64,000 nt of DNA from assembly GCF_013408175.1 (NCBI RefSeq), contig NZ_JACBYW010000001.1, positions 930,001 to 994,000 of the forward strand, written 5' to 3'. Both the position numbers and the translations under genes were made by a program. The notes under the pieces were generated by a model. The model saw only the letters and a list, made by a program, of their open reading frames with translations. It ran no database searches and was not told the DNA's origin. This DNA comes from Actinopolyspora biskrensis. GTDB lineage: Bacteria; Actinomycetota; Actinomycetes; Mycobacteriales; Pseudonocardiaceae. Shown in pieces: positions 44,899-54,160 of the stretch. Each line of letters starts with the position of its first letter. Positions within the stretch are counted from its first letter, which is position 1.

Positions 44899-46518
44899 GT
44901 GCCGTACCACCAGGAAGCGAATCCGACCGGATCGCTGTTGGTGTCAGCCTTGCTCGCCCTGTTCCCGCTGCTCGTGCTGCTCAGTCTGCTCGGCGTTTTC
45001 CGGTGGAAGGCGCACTGGGCCGGTGTCGCGACATTCGGTGTCTCACTGCTGATCGCGGTCGGTGTCTACGGGATGCCACCACTCATGGCGGTCAACGCCG
45101 GGCTCTACGGTGCGGCACAGAGCGTGCTGATCATCCTGTGGCTGACGTTCAACGCCATCTGGATCTACAATATGACCGTCCACAGCGGCCATTTCGCGGT
45201 GCTGCGGCGGGCGTTCTCCTCGATCGGAGACGACATCCGGATCCAGGCGATCGTCATCGCGTTCTCCTTCGGCGCGCTGTTGGAGGCCCTGGCGGGCGGC
45301 GGCAGCCCGGTCGCCATCTGCGCGGTGATGCTCATCGCGCTGGGGGTGCGGCCGCTGAAGGCGGCCACCCTGACGCTGATCGCCAACACCGCGCCGGTGG
45401 CCTTCGGCGGGATGGGCAACCCGATCACGGTGCTCGGCGAGGTCACCGGCCTTCCCGCCGAGGACTTCGGCGCGATGGCCGGACGGCAGGTCTCGTTGCT
45501 GGCGGTCGTCGTCCCGTTCGTGCTGCTGTTCGTCGCCGACGGCAGGCGCGGGCTGCGCCAGGCGTGGCCGGGCGCGCTCGTCGGCGGGGTGAGCTTCGCG
45601 GTCGCCCAGTTCCTCACCTCGGAGCTGGTCTACCAGCTCGCCGACATCATCGCCGCGATCGTCTCCGCCGCCGCGCTGCTGCTGTTGCTCCGGTTCTGGC
45701 GCCCAGCCGGTGAACCGGTGACCGCGGCGGCCATCTCGGGAGGAGGCGGCGCGGTCGAGGAATCCGGCCCGGAGCGGAACTCGCGCTCCGAGGTGCTGCG
45801 CGCCTTCGCTCCCTACGTGATAATCATCCTGGTCTTCTCGCTGGTGCGGGTCGACGCGCTGCGAGCCCCGCTGGAGACGATCGGCACCACCTTCGCCTGG
45901 CCGGGACTGGACATCGTCTCGTCGACGGGCGCGACCGTCGACACCGACTACGCGTTCGCCTTCGGCTCGGCCACCGGAACCCTGCTGCTGATCTCCGGGC
46001 TGCTGTCCCTGCCGTTCCTACGCGTCTCACCGCGCGAGGGGGTGCTGGTGTGGGGACGCACCGTGCGCCAGTTCGGCTGGGCGATCCTGGCGATCCTGTC
46101 GGTGTTCGCGCTGTCCTACGTCATGAACTTCTCCGGGCAGATCACCACCCTCGGCACGTGGCTGGCCGACACCGCTCCCTTCTTCGCGTTCCTGTCGCCG
46201 ATCGTCGGTTGGTTCGGCGTCGCGATCACCGGCACCGACGCGGGAGCGAACGCTCTGTTCGGCAAGCTGCAGACCACGGCGGCCGAACGGATCGGCGCCG
46301 ACCCCGTCCTGCTCGGCGCGGCCAACTCCTCCGGGGGCGTGATGGCCAAGATGATCTCGCCGCAGAACCTGGCCGTGGGCACCGCGGCGGTCGGGCTGGT
46401 CGGTCAGGAAGGCGTGCTGTTCCGCCGCATCTTCGGCTGGAGCCTGCTGTTGCTGCTGGCCGTGTGCACTCTGGTCTTCCTGCAGTCCACCCCGGTGCTG
46501 GGCTGGATGGTCCCGTGA
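44899..46518 (+). CDS. LctP/L-lactate permease family transporter
   Basis: A 539-aa permease with about 13 hydrophobic segments and the family blocks 'FSFGALLEALAGGGSPVAIC', 'ANTAPVAFGGMGNPITVLGE', 'TGTDAGANALFGKLQ' and 'NSSGGVMAKMISPQNLAVG'. Start GTG 44899 with GGAGG 5 bases upstream. Family members carry lactate or glycolate; divergence from kduI and the shared operator sites suggest that this one takes up a uronate or related acid. That substrate is inferred. Confidence 0.88.
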   Translation: MPYHQEANPTGSLLVSALLALFPLLVLLSLLGVFRWKAHWAGVATFGVSLLIAVGVYGMPPLMAVNAGLYGAAQSVLIILWLTFNAIWIYNMTVHSGHFAVLRRAFSSIGDDIRIQAIVIAFSFGALLEALAGGGSPVAICAVMLIALGVRPLKAATLTLIANTAPVAFGGMGNPITVLGEVTGLPAEDFGAMAGRQVSLLAVVVPFVLLFVADGRRGLRQAWPGALVGGVSFAVAQFLTSELVYQLADIIAAIVSAAALLLLLRFWRPAGEPVTAAAISGGGGAVEESGPERNSRSEVLRAFAPYVIIILVFSLVRVDALRAPLETIGTTFAWPGLDIVSSTGATVDTDYAFAFGSATGTLLLISGLLSLPFLRVSPREGVLVWGRTVRQFGWAILAILSVFALSYVMNFSGQITTLGTWLADTAPFFAFLSPIVGWFGVAITGTDAGANALFGKLQTTAAERIGADPVLLGAANSSGGVMAKMISPQNLAVGTAAVGLVGQEGVLFRRIFGWSLLLLLAVCTLVFLQSTPVLGWMVP

Positions 46519-46546
46519 GGACCACCGCTGTTCGCCCGGTGGTTCC
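46519..46546 (+). terminator. Hairpin after the LctP gene
   Basis: GGACCACCG / CGGTGGTTCC, stem of about 9 bp with one mismatch and a 9-base loop, directly after the stop codon. Confidence 0.5.
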
Positions 46547-46723
46547 GAACGGACCGAGGACGTGCTCGGGAGGGCGACGGGCAACCGTTCCGGGGGGGAG
46601 GTGCCGAGGCGTCCTCCCCCGGGGACCGTGCCGTCGCGGTGCTGCTTCGGCCGCCCCCGAGCACGCCCGTCTTCGCCCGCGGCGTGGACACCGGCCGCCC
46701 GGACAGGTGTCCCGCGGCGGTTC

Positions 46724-47491
46724 TCACGCGGTGTTTTTGAGGGTGCGGTCGAACAGGGCCAGCAGCTCCGTCCAGTGCCGTTCGGCGGCCTCCTGGTCGT
46801 AGCTGGCCGTGTCGGCCTGGGTGTAGCCGTGGGCGGCGCCCTCGTAGACCTCGGCGCGGTAGCGAACGCCGGCCTCGGTGAGCGCCCGGTTGAGCCGGTC
46901 GATCTGCTCGGGCGGGAGGGCGTGGTCCTGGTCGGCGTGCCCGAAGTACAGCTCGGCGGTGATGTGCTCGGCGAACAGGTGCGGGCTGTCCGGTGCGTCC
47001 GTGGCCAGGCCCCCGCCGTGGAAACCCGCGGCCGCGGCGATCCGGTCGGGGTAGGCGGCTGCGGTGCGCAGGGACAGCGCGGCACCCATGCAGTACCCGG
47101 TGACGCCGATGGGGCCGTTGGCGGCCTCCGGGCGGGTCGATAGCCACTCGAGGTAGGCCCCGGCGTCGCGCACCGCGCGTTCCGGGGTGAGGTCCTGCAT
47201 GATCGGCCCGATCGTCTCGAAGATCTCGGGGCGCTGCCCGGGGTCGATGAACTCGGGCAGCTCGACCACCGGGGTGCGGCCGTGCCGGTAGAACACGTTG
47301 GGCACCACGACGGTGTAGCCGGAGGAGGCGAGCCGGTCGGCCATCCCGTTCAGGTGCGGGCGCAGTCCGAAGGCGTCCATGTAGAGCAGCACGGCCGGGT
47401 GGGCTGCGTTGTCGTCCGGATGGGTGAAGTAGGCATCGGCCACGCCGTCCGGAGTGGGAATGTCCACCGATGTTGCGCTTACGGCGGTCAT
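46724..47491 (-). CDS. Dienelactone hydrolase family protein
   Basis: A 255-aa alpha/beta hydrolase. The nucleophile motif is 'VTGYCMGAAL' (Cys in place of Ser, as in true dienelactone hydrolases), the acid lies in 'YFGHADQDHALPP' and the His in 'YEGAAHGYTQAD'. It would hydrolyse dienelactones or related esters. ATG at 47491. It stands between the LctP permease (convergent) and LtrA (same strand, 240 bases away) with no clear pathway partners. Confidence 0.9.
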   Translation of the reverse strand: MTAVSATSVDIPTPDGVADAYFTHPDDNAAHPAVLLYMDAFGLRPHLNGMADRLASSGYTVVVPNVFYRHGRTPVVELPEFIDPGQRPEIFETIGPIMQDLTPERAVRDAGAYLEWLSTRPEAANGPIGVTGYCMGAALSLRTAAAYPDRIAAAAGFHGGGLATDAPDSPHLFAEHITAELYFGHADQDHALPPEQIDRLNRALTEAGVRYRAEVYEGAAHGYTQADTASYDQEAAERHWTELLALFDRTLKNTA

Positions 47492-47731
47492 GGGAAGCGG
47501 TTCCTCCTCGCAGTTGGCGTTCGTCCGCTGTGACAGGCCGTTCGATCTCATCACGTCGCACGCCCGGTGTGCGGGGACAGGGGCGGGGAGTCCCACGACG
47601 GGACGGCCGCCGCGAGCGGAGCCGTGCCGGCCGGGTCGGCAGCACACCGGTCCGGCCGGCACGCACCGCTGCCGGAACGGAGCACGATCCGGCAGCGGTC
47701 CGCCACGGCGGTCGCGTGCCCTCTCCCGTCG

Positions 47732-48931
47732 CTACTCGGCGGCCGCGGTCGCGGAGCGGCTGGAGTTGACCTGGGTGGAGACGGCGAGCACGCCCATGAT
47801 GAGGACGGTGGCCACGCCGAGCAGCAGCGGTGGAACGGCGTGGCCGAGCACCAGCCCCACGACTCCGACGACGATCAGCGCGCCCGCTGCCGCGTAACGG
47901 GCACGCGCGACGGCCCCGGTCCGCGAGCGCAGGAACAGGATGTTGCCCAGCAGGTAGATCAACGGTCCGCCCACTGTGGTCAACACCAGCGACGGGCCGG
48001 TGTGCTCGTGGGTCAGGCGCAGTTCGATCGACACGGCCACCACGATCGCCCCGGCGACCATGAGCGCGTGGGCGTAGGCGAACGCCGAGCGCAACGCCGA
48101 GGTGCTGGCGTCGCCGCGGCTGGCCTGGGTGTTGTGCCCGGCCAGTGCGAAGTAGGCCCACCACTGCACGAACAGGCCGAGGAAACCGAGCACCGTGGCC
48201 GCCACCGCTCCCGGCGGGATCGGGTCGATCTCGGACAGGGTGAAGCCCATGATCAGGATCGACTCGCCGAGCGCGATGATGAACACCCCGCGGTTGCGCT
48301 CGGCGAGGTGTTCCGGGTCCGTGGGCCAGGTGTGCATCGGCGCCGCGCCGAGCAGGGGGAAGCGGAACTCGAACCGCGGGGCGGCGACGTCCACGGCCAG
48401 CGCCACCAGCCACCACACCAGCCGCAGGTCGGGCGGGAACAGCGCGCCGACGATCCACAGCACCCCGGCCACGGTGCTCCAGGCCAGCAGATTCGCGTAG
48501 TTGCCCGACAGCACGTGCCCGCGCAACGCGACCACCATGAACGCGGCACGTCCCACCTGGGCGAGTACGTAGCAGCCCGCGAACAGCAGACCGTCCTCGG
48601 CGAAGGCGTGCGGCAGCCCCAGCGACATGCCCAGTGCGGCCAGCATCAGCAGCAGGTTGAGTACGCGCACCACCCCGCTGTGCGGGTCCAGCCAGTTCAT
48701 CGCCCACGCCGAGTAGTTCCACGCCCACCACACGGCTCCGAACAGCAGGGCCACGCGCAGGGCTCCCAGCCAGTTCAGCTCGTCCAGCAGCGTGTGCGAG
48801 ATCTGGATGATCGCGAACACGTACACCAGATCGAAGAACAACTCGATCGGTGCGACCTCCGAGCGCCCTGCTCCCGGAGCCCGCATCAACCGCGGTCGCG
48901 ACTCCGCGGTCTCACCGTCCTGTTCAGCCAT
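47732..48931 (-). CDS. Low-temperature-requirement A (LtrA) family membrane protein
   Basis: A 399-aa protein with about 11 membrane segments. Family signature near the N-terminus: 'VAPIELFFDLVYVFAIIQIS', then 'WWAWNYSAWAMNWLDP' and 'IALGESILIMGF'. LtrA proteins are widespread in actinobacteria; their role is unknown beyond a Listeria cold-growth phenotype. ATG at 48931 has GGGAGG 4 bases upstream. Confidence 0.88.
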   Translation of the reverse strand: MAEQDGETAESRPRLMRAPGAGRSEVAPIELFFDLVYVFAIIQISHTLLDELNWLGALRVALLFGAVWWAWNYSAWAMNWLDPHSGVVRVLNLLLMLAALGMSLGLPHAFAEDGLLFAGCYVLAQVGRAAFMVVALRGHVLSGNYANLLAWSTVAGVLWIVGALFPPDLRLVWWLVALAVDVAAPRFEFRFPLLGAAPMHTWPTDPEHLAERNRGVFIIALGESILIMGFTLSEIDPIPPGAVAATVLGFLGLFVQWWAYFALAGHNTQASRGDASTSALRSAFAYAHALMVAGAIVVAVSIELRLTHEHTGPSLVLTTVGGPLIYLLGNILFLRSRTGAVARARYAAAGALIVVGVVGLVLGHAVPPLLLGVATVLIMGVLAVSTQVNSSRSATAAAE

Positions 48932-49490
48932 CGTTCCTCCCCGGAAAACCTCTCTTCGGAGGTGATTTTGGCGGTTCCGGCGACGTACGGCGCGGGCGGC
49001 CCTGACGGACCGCCCGCGCGTCCCCCTCCCCTCTCCCCAGGAGGGTGTTTCGGCACCGACGCGCCGCCGCGGCGTTGTTCGCGCGTTTTCCGGTCGAACG
49101 TGTCGACGATGTCGTTCGTGAGTGGTGCGCGCTGCGCGGGTGCCACGGACATCACGACGTCGACCGGTTCGTCGTGTCGACCCGGCGGAGCGGAGGTGGA
49201 CGTGTTTCCGTTCACTCGTGCCGCTCGAACGTCGCGACAGCATCGTCGACGTTGGACGAGTGCGGGAACCGGTGGAAAACACACCTCTCCGGTGGGGGCA
49301 CAAACAGGAGTGATACCCCCCCGGGGCGGTTCGCCCGTTCGAAGTTTTTCCACCCGGGTCGACGGAGGTGGTTCGCTGTCACCTCCGGCGGTAAGACGCC
49401 GGTGCGGGGTGCCGAGTTGCGCTCGTGCGCGTTCGGTGGGCTCATGACCAGCACGGAACGGATCAGTCCTCTTCGGGGAGGAGTGTCGGG
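48932..49490. other. Intergenic, no gene seen
   Basis: A 560-base gap between LtrA and the purU pseudogene. Frames are short or Arg/Pro-rich shadows; no repeats noted. Confidence 0.35.
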
Positions 49491-50224
49491 GTGACCGCCT
49501 CCCGGCAGGCTTCTTCCACCGCGGAGTCCGCCTCCGCACACCAGCACGCCTCGTTGGTCGTGCGGGGCAGGGACAGCCCCGGGACCGTCGCCGCGACCGC
49601 GGGGGTGCTGCGTGAGCACCACGCGAGCATCGTGCCCCTGGACCAGTGCTCGGACAATCCGCAGGGCGGCGCGTTCTTCCAGCGCACCGTGTTCGGTTTG
49701 GACAACCTCAAGGCCGCGCTGCCGGGGATCGAGAGCGCTCCCGAGGAGCGGCCGGCGCGGGAGTTCGACCTCGAGTTCACCGTTCGGGAGATGCCGGTTC
49801 CCGAACGTGTCGCCGTGTTCGCGTCGAAGGCCGATCACTTGCGGCTGCTGCGGGGAAACGTCGCCCTCGTGGTCCTCGCGCGCCACATGCGGATCCCGTC
49901 GGAGGAGTTCCCGTCCGAACTCGGGGTGCCGATCATCAAGATCCTCCACTCGTTCCTGCCCGCGTTCATCGGGGCGGTCCCTACGCGCAGGCCGAGCAGC
50001 GCGGGGTCAAGCACGTCGGTGCCACGGCGCACTACGTGACCGAGGAGCTCGATCAGGGGCCGGCCATCGAGCAGGACGTCGCCCGGGCCACCCATGCCGA
50101 CACCGTCATCGACCTGCAGCATCGCGGTGCCGACGTCGAGCGCACCGTGCTGTCCCGCGCGGTGCGCTGGCCCTGCGAGGACCGCGTGATCCGGCACGAC
50201 AACGGCGCCACCGTCTTCGGCTGA
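49491..50224 (+). pseudogene. purU: Formyltetrahydrofolate deformylase, internally deleted and frameshifted
   Basis: It starts at GTG 49491 with GGGGAGGAG 7 bases upstream and an ACT domain ('LVVRGRDSPGTVAATAGVLR', 'NPQGGAFFQRTVF'). After 'PERVAVFASKADH' the text jumps to 'LVVLARHMRI', so about 60-70 residues of the formyltransferase domain are missing. At 'HHSFLPAFIGA' (here 'HSFLPAFIGA') the frame shifts, and the next frame gives 'RGVKHVGATAHYVTEELDQG' and 'AIEQDVARATHADT'. The intact enzyme would hydrolyse 10-formyl-THF to formate and THF for purine synthesis. The remains cannot be functional. Confidence 0.88.
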
Positions 50225-50285
50225 CCCGGGACTGTGTTTGCCCCGCCGCGCAGTGGGCAATCACTCGGGAGTAGGAGATGCGGAG

Positions 50286-50699
50286 GTGAGTATCGTGCCT
50301 GGTCGTGAAGAACTGCCTTCGACCCTGCAGCGGTCCCCGAAGGAAGCCCAGGAAACGTGGTTGAAGACCCACGACAGCGCGGTGCGGGAATACGGTGAGG
50401 GCCAGCGGGCCCACCGGACCGCTTTCGCGACGCTGAAGCGCAGCTTCGAGAAGGTGGGCGATCACTGGGAGCCCAAGCCGGAGCGCGGTCCCTCGGACGA
50501 GCAGGCCCGCAGGGGAGGAGCGGGCAAGCGCGCGAAGCCGACCCGCGGCGGGGTGAACGCCCGGGCCAGCAAGCAGCACCTCTACGAGCGGGCCCAGGAG
50601 CTGGACGTGCCGGGGCGCTCCTCGATGAACAAGGAGCAACTGGTCGAGGCGCTGCAGGAGAAGAGCGGTCGGCAGTCCCGTCGGGCCGGGCGGCGATGA
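50286..50699 (+). CDS. ChaB-domain protein with Rho-N-like tail
   Basis: A 137-aa protein from GTG 50286 (AGGAG 8 bases upstream). Residues about 7-60 form a ChaB domain ('LPSTLQRSPKEAQETWLKTH', 'AFATLKRSFEKVGDHWEPK'), then a basic linker and a C-terminal Rho-N/SAP-like helical element ('SKQHLYERAQELDVPGRSSM', 'NKEQLVEALQEK') that may bind nucleic acid. The biological role in actinobacteria is not established; ChaB was named for a cation-transport regulator. Confidence 0.85.
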   Translation: MSIVPGREELPSTLQRSPKEAQETWLKTHDSAVREYGEGQRAHRTAFATLKRSFEKVGDHWEPKPERGPSDEQARRGGAGKRAKPTRGGVNARASKQHLYERAQELDVPGRSSMNKEQLVEALQEKSGRQSRRAGRR

Positions 50700-50735
50700 G
50701 GTGTCCCCGGCTCCGGTGAGAGGGGGTGACGTGTC

Positions 50736-50918
50736 GTGGCCGAGGAGAGCGGCACATACGCGCGCGTTTCCGGATCGGCCGATAACGGCCCGCGGGAGTG
50801 GGGGAGGGTCGAGGACAGGACGCTGCGGGAGCGAACCGCGGAGTGGCGCTTCCCCGAGCAGGGGCAGTTGGAGAAGGAACCGTCGGCCACCGACGAGGAC
50901 ATGGTCGGGGAGGAGTGA
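50736..50918 (+). CDS. Small acidic protein
   Basis: A 60-aa reading from GTG 50736, weak GAGAGGGG upstream. Highly charged and probably unstructured ('GRVEDRTLRERTAEWRFPEQ', 'SATDEDMVGEE'). It follows the ChaB gene by 36 bases on the same strand and could be its operon partner. Not recognised; short enough to be chance. Confidence 0.4.
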   Translation: MAEESGTYARVSGSADNGPREWGRVEDRTLRERTAEWRFPEQGQLEKEPSATDEDMVGEE

Positions 50919-51296
50919 GAAGCGCTCGTCCGCCCTCGCACCGGGAACCCCTGGGTGGAGCGGTGCGACTCGGCGGAAGGCCACCGAGCTCGTTCTCCGA
51001 CCGGCAGGTGCGGTCCGGAGATGTGGTGTCGAGATGTGCCGTGCCTGGTGCCGCGAGCCCGGTTGCTCCGCGCGGGTAGCACGTCCCGGTGCCGAAGCCG
51101 TGCTGTGCTCCAACGGGCCGCGTCCTTCCGGGGGCGTGAGCGCGGTTGTCTTCCGCCGTGCGGCGGCTCGCCTTTCCGGAAGGCCCCCGCCGTCTCGCTG
51201 TAAACGCGCTCGCTCGGAGAACTTCCCCTGGGAAGATCGGGGAGACCGTTGGCGGGATCATCGACAGGTCGTGGAAGAGATGAGCTTCGGGAAGCG
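50919..51296. other. Intergenic, no gene seen
   Basis: No convincing gene between the ChaB pair and the IS5 remnant; probably decayed flank of the transposon. Confidence 0.35.
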
Positions 51297-51585
51297 CACC
51301 AGTTGCCCGTGGCTGGATCCGCCGGAACGGTTCGGCCCATGGCAAAACAGCGCGGCCCCGCTTCTACAGCTGGGCTGGTGAAGGTAAGCAGGAACGCATC
51401 CTGACCGAGCCGCAGCGGGCAGGCGAGACGCCGCAGGCCAGCTGGATTGGACGGTCAGCGTGGATTCCACCGTGGACTCATCAGCACGCCACCGGCGCAG
51501 GGGGGCAGCCACAAGCCCTCAGCCGCTCGCGAGGAGATCTGAGCACTAAGGTGCACCTCGTGGTCGACGGACGCGGAGTCCGCTG
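51297..51585 (+). pseudogene. IS5-family transposase remnant
   Basis: Short blocks in shifting frames: 'TSCPWLDPPERFGPWQ' (usual 'TGCPWRDLPERFGPWQT'), 'AGQLDWTVSVDSTV', and 'DLSTKVHLVVDGRGV', each separated by frameshifts and stops. This is the same transposase type as the remnant at 26560-27195. The C-terminal catalytic part is missing. Confidence 0.7.
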
Positions 51586-51879
51586 AGTACGCTGCTCACC
51601 TCTGGGGCGGCTGGGGAGCCGCCACATGTGGCGACGAGGCCAATCCTGGAACCAGTTGATCAGGCTGGGTGTCGTCGCAGGCGCGCTTCCCGCGACGGAC
51701 GCCCGCGTTCGTCACGAACGTGTTGGGCACGATCTCCCGCGTCGTTGGGTCGGAGACCGCGCTCATCGAAATCACCGCCCGCATCACATTGCCGGCCCGT
51801 GTCGCGGAATCTTCTCCCATCGTTCAGCTCCGGGAGTCCGGTCCTGGCACCCCGTCTCGTTGGAGGCACCCAATACGAG
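51586..51879. other. Intergenic, no confident gene
   Basis: It lies downstream of the TetR gene. A 74-aa minus-strand frame (51596-51820) shows no recognisable domain, so it is not called. Confidence 0.3.
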
Positions 51880-52500
51880 TCAGCGAGCCTCGGCTCTCTG
51901 ACCGCTCTGATCGCGCGTCGGATGTTTTCCGGTCTCGACCGCCACGATATCGCGGGCGAGTGTCACGCTGATCTCGGACATGTCCTCCGGGCCGGCCGTG
52001 TGCCCCGGTGAGTAAAGACCATTGATGATCAGGAGAATACGTTCGGCGAGTCGGTCCGGTTCGGGTGCGCCCGTTTGGCGCGCGATATCGCCGAGCTGTT
52101 GCCTGACCAAGGAAAAGTGTTCGAGCGCGACCTGACGTGCGGGGTGGTCGTGCTCGGGGAACTCGGCATAGGTGTTGCGCAGCGGGCAACCACGCGTGCC
52201 GGGAACTTGTCGGCTCACCGTACGAACCAACTCGATGAGTTGCTCCTCCGGTCGTGTCGTGGTCGCACGGGTGGAGTCCAGGGTCTGGTCCCAGTACTGA
52301 CAGCTTCGGCGAAGATAAGCCACGATCAGATCATCCTTGCTCGGAAACTCGCGGTAGAGCATGTACTTCCCACAGCCCACCTCGTCGATGACCCGCTGCA
52401 GACCGACGGCGTGGACTCCATAGCGATCGAAGAGATCCGCGGCGGCGTTCAGCACACGTTCGCGGACCACCTCGGTGGATTGCCGCACCATGTGCCACAT
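51880..52500 (-). CDS. TetR-family regulator
   Basis: A 206-aa TetR protein with the N-terminal helix-turn-helix 'LFDRYGVHAVGLQRVIDEVG' and 'GKYMLYREFPSKDDLIVAYL'. The ligand domain has 'GTRGCPLRNTYAEF', a Cys at the position seen in YxaF/LmrA-type repressors. The ATG at 52500 has no clear Shine-Dalgarno and lies 6 bases from an operator-like palindrome, so the mRNA may be leaderless. It is divergent from the DHA2 exporter and almost certainly represses it and itself. Confidence 0.9.
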   Translation of the reverse strand: MWHMVRQSTEVVRERVLNAAADLFDRYGVHAVGLQRVIDEVGCGKYMLYREFPSKDDLIVAYLRRSCQYWDQTLDSTRATTTRPEEQLIELVRTVSRQVPGTRGCPLRNTYAEFPEHDHPARQVALEHFSLVRQQLGDIARQTGAPEPDRLAERILLIINGLYSPGHTAGPEDMSEISVTLARDIVAVETGKHPTRDQSGQRAEAR

Positions 52501-52506
52501 GGTAGC

Positions 52507-52520
52507 AGACCGATCGGTCT
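52507..52520. promoter_or_regulatory. TetR operator 1
   Basis: AGACCGATCGGTCT, a perfect 14-bp palindrome 6 bases before the tetR start. Confidence 0.75.
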
Positions 52521-52571
52521 TGTGTTGTGGAAACGATTTGACACCGCTCGAGGGAGTCGGCCACTCTCTGC

Positions 52572-52589
52572 TCAGACCGATCGGTCTGA
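52572..52589. promoter_or_regulatory. TetR operator 2
   Basis: TCAGACCGATCGGTCTGA, a perfect 18-bp palindrome that contains the whole of operator 1. It lies 74 bases before the exporter start. Confidence 0.8.
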
Positions 52590-52663
52590 ATGGGGGTCAA
52601 CAGCGAGGTGCTGACTGGTCCCACCGGCCATCATGCCCATAGTGGGTGATCAAGGAGTGCAAC

Positions 52664-54112
52664 GTGACCACTGAAACAACGCCGGAGGCGCAGCGGGAAG
52701 GTGCGGAGAGCGGCGAAGTGCCCTATCCACGCCGGTGGGCAGCCGCGTCGGTGCTCATCCTGGCTTTCATGCTCGATCTGCTCGACATCACGATCGTCAA
52801 CGTGGCCCTGCCTGCCATGCAGCGTGATCTCGGTGCCAGCGGTACGGAGGTCGAATGGTTTTCCGCGGCCTACCTGCTCGCTTTCGCGGTGGCTTTGATC
52901 ACCTCGGCGAGGTTGGGAGATCTCTTCGGCAGGAAGAGGATGTTCCTGTTCGGGCTCACCTTGTTCGCCGTGACCAGTGTTTGGTGCGGGATCTCGACGA
53001 GTCCGGGAGAACTGATCGCCGCGCGTGCTGTGCAGGGGGTGTCGGCCGCCATGTTGGCTCCCCAGGTGATGAGTATCCTCCACACCATCTTCACTGGGCG
53101 CGAGCGGGCGTCGGTCTTCGGGGCGTTCGGGGTCGTCGCCGGGATCGCTCAGGCTGGTGGAATGGTCCTCGGCGGGCTGTTGGTCAGCGCGAATATCGCC
53201 GGGCTGTCGTGGCGGCCGATCTTTTTGATCACTGTGCCGGTCGCCGTTCTCCTCGTTTTGCTGGGAGCCTGGCTGGTCCCGGAGAGTCGGGCCTCCGGTA
53301 ACCGTCCGCGCTGGGTCTCCGCCGGGGTCCTGACCGTCGGTCTGGTCGCGATCGTGTTCCCACTGCTCGAAGGACGTGTCTACGGCTGGCCGGCATGGTC
53401 CTGGATCATGCTGATCGCAGGCATACTGATCGTGGTCGGCCTGGCCTACACCGAGCACAGCCGTCCCGAGTGGCGCGCGGGTGCCCTGCTGCCCGTGGGA
53501 GTGTTCCGGAGTCGCACCGCTGCCGCCGGGCTCGTCGTGCAGCTGGTCGCCTTCGCGAGCTTCAGCGGCTTCCTGCTGATCTTCGCGTACTGGTTGCAGG
53601 AAGGTCAGGGTTACACCCCGCTGCAGGCAGGTGTGCTCACCATCGCGTTTTCGGTGGGCGGGCTCGCCATGGCGCTGTTCGTGGGTCGACTGACCTTCCG
53701 ATTCGGTCGGCTGGTGGTACTGGCCGGTTGCCTGATCGGAGGTGCGGGCGCGCTCGCCGTGTTCTTCGCCGGTGGGCAAGGCGCGACGACCGGAATCAAC
53801 GGCTGGGCACTCGTTCCCGGTCTGTTCGCGCTGGGAGTCGGGATGAACATGGTCATGCCGCCGTTGACGACTCTCTTCCTCGTCTCCGTTCCTCCTGAAC
53901 TCGCCGGATCCGCCTCGGGTGTGTGGACCACCAGTCAGCAGTTCGGCGCCGCGGTGGGTGTAGCCGGACTCGGTACCGTCTTCTTCTCCGCGCTCAACGG
54001 CGGTGGATTCCCACTGGCGCTCACTGCGTCGATGATTACCATGATCACCGCCCTTGTGGTCAGCGCGGCTTTGTGTTTCGTCATCGCGCCTCGGTCGCAG
54101 ATATCCATGTAG
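52664..54112 (+). CDS. DHA2-family (EmrB/QacA) MFS drug exporter
   Basis: A 482-aa, 14-segment MFS exporter. Family motifs are 'LDLLDITIVNVALPAMQRDL' (motif D1), 'GDLFGRKRMFLFG' (motif A) and 'GVVAGIAQAGGMVLGGLLVS' (motif C of exporters). GTG 52664 has AAGGAG 8 bases upstream. It is controlled by the divergent TetR through two palindromes. It lies a few kilobases from a type II polyketide edge, so it may export that product. Confidence 0.92.
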   Translation: MTTETTPEAQREGAESGEVPYPRRWAAASVLILAFMLDLLDITIVNVALPAMQRDLGASGTEVEWFSAAYLLAFAVALITSARLGDLFGRKRMFLFGLTLFAVTSVWCGISTSPGELIAARAVQGVSAAMLAPQVMSILHTIFTGRERASVFGAFGVVAGIAQAGGMVLGGLLVSANIAGLSWRPIFLITVPVAVLLVLLGAWLVPESRASGNRPRWVSAGVLTVGLVAIVFPLLEGRVYGWPAWSWIMLIAGILIVVGLAYTEHSRPEWRAGALLPVGVFRSRTAAAGLVVQLVAFASFSGFLLIFAYWLQEGQGYTPLQAGVLTIAFSVGGLAMALFVGRLTFRFGRLVVLAGCLIGGAGALAVFFAGGQGATTGINGWALVPGLFALGVGMNMVMPPLTTLFLVSVPPELAGSASGVWTTSQQFGAAVGVAGLGTVFFSALNGGGFPLALTASMITMITALVVSAALCFVIAPRSQISM

Positions 54113-54160
54113 CAGTGGTCGATCTTGGCCAATGTCAGCGACGACCGATTGGAGCCGATC

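Noticed and set aside
46404-48731. A 775-codon minus-strand frame across the hydrolase and LtrA genes
   Set aside because: Shadow frame; dienelactone hydrolase and LtrA have proper starts and motifs in other frames on the same strand.
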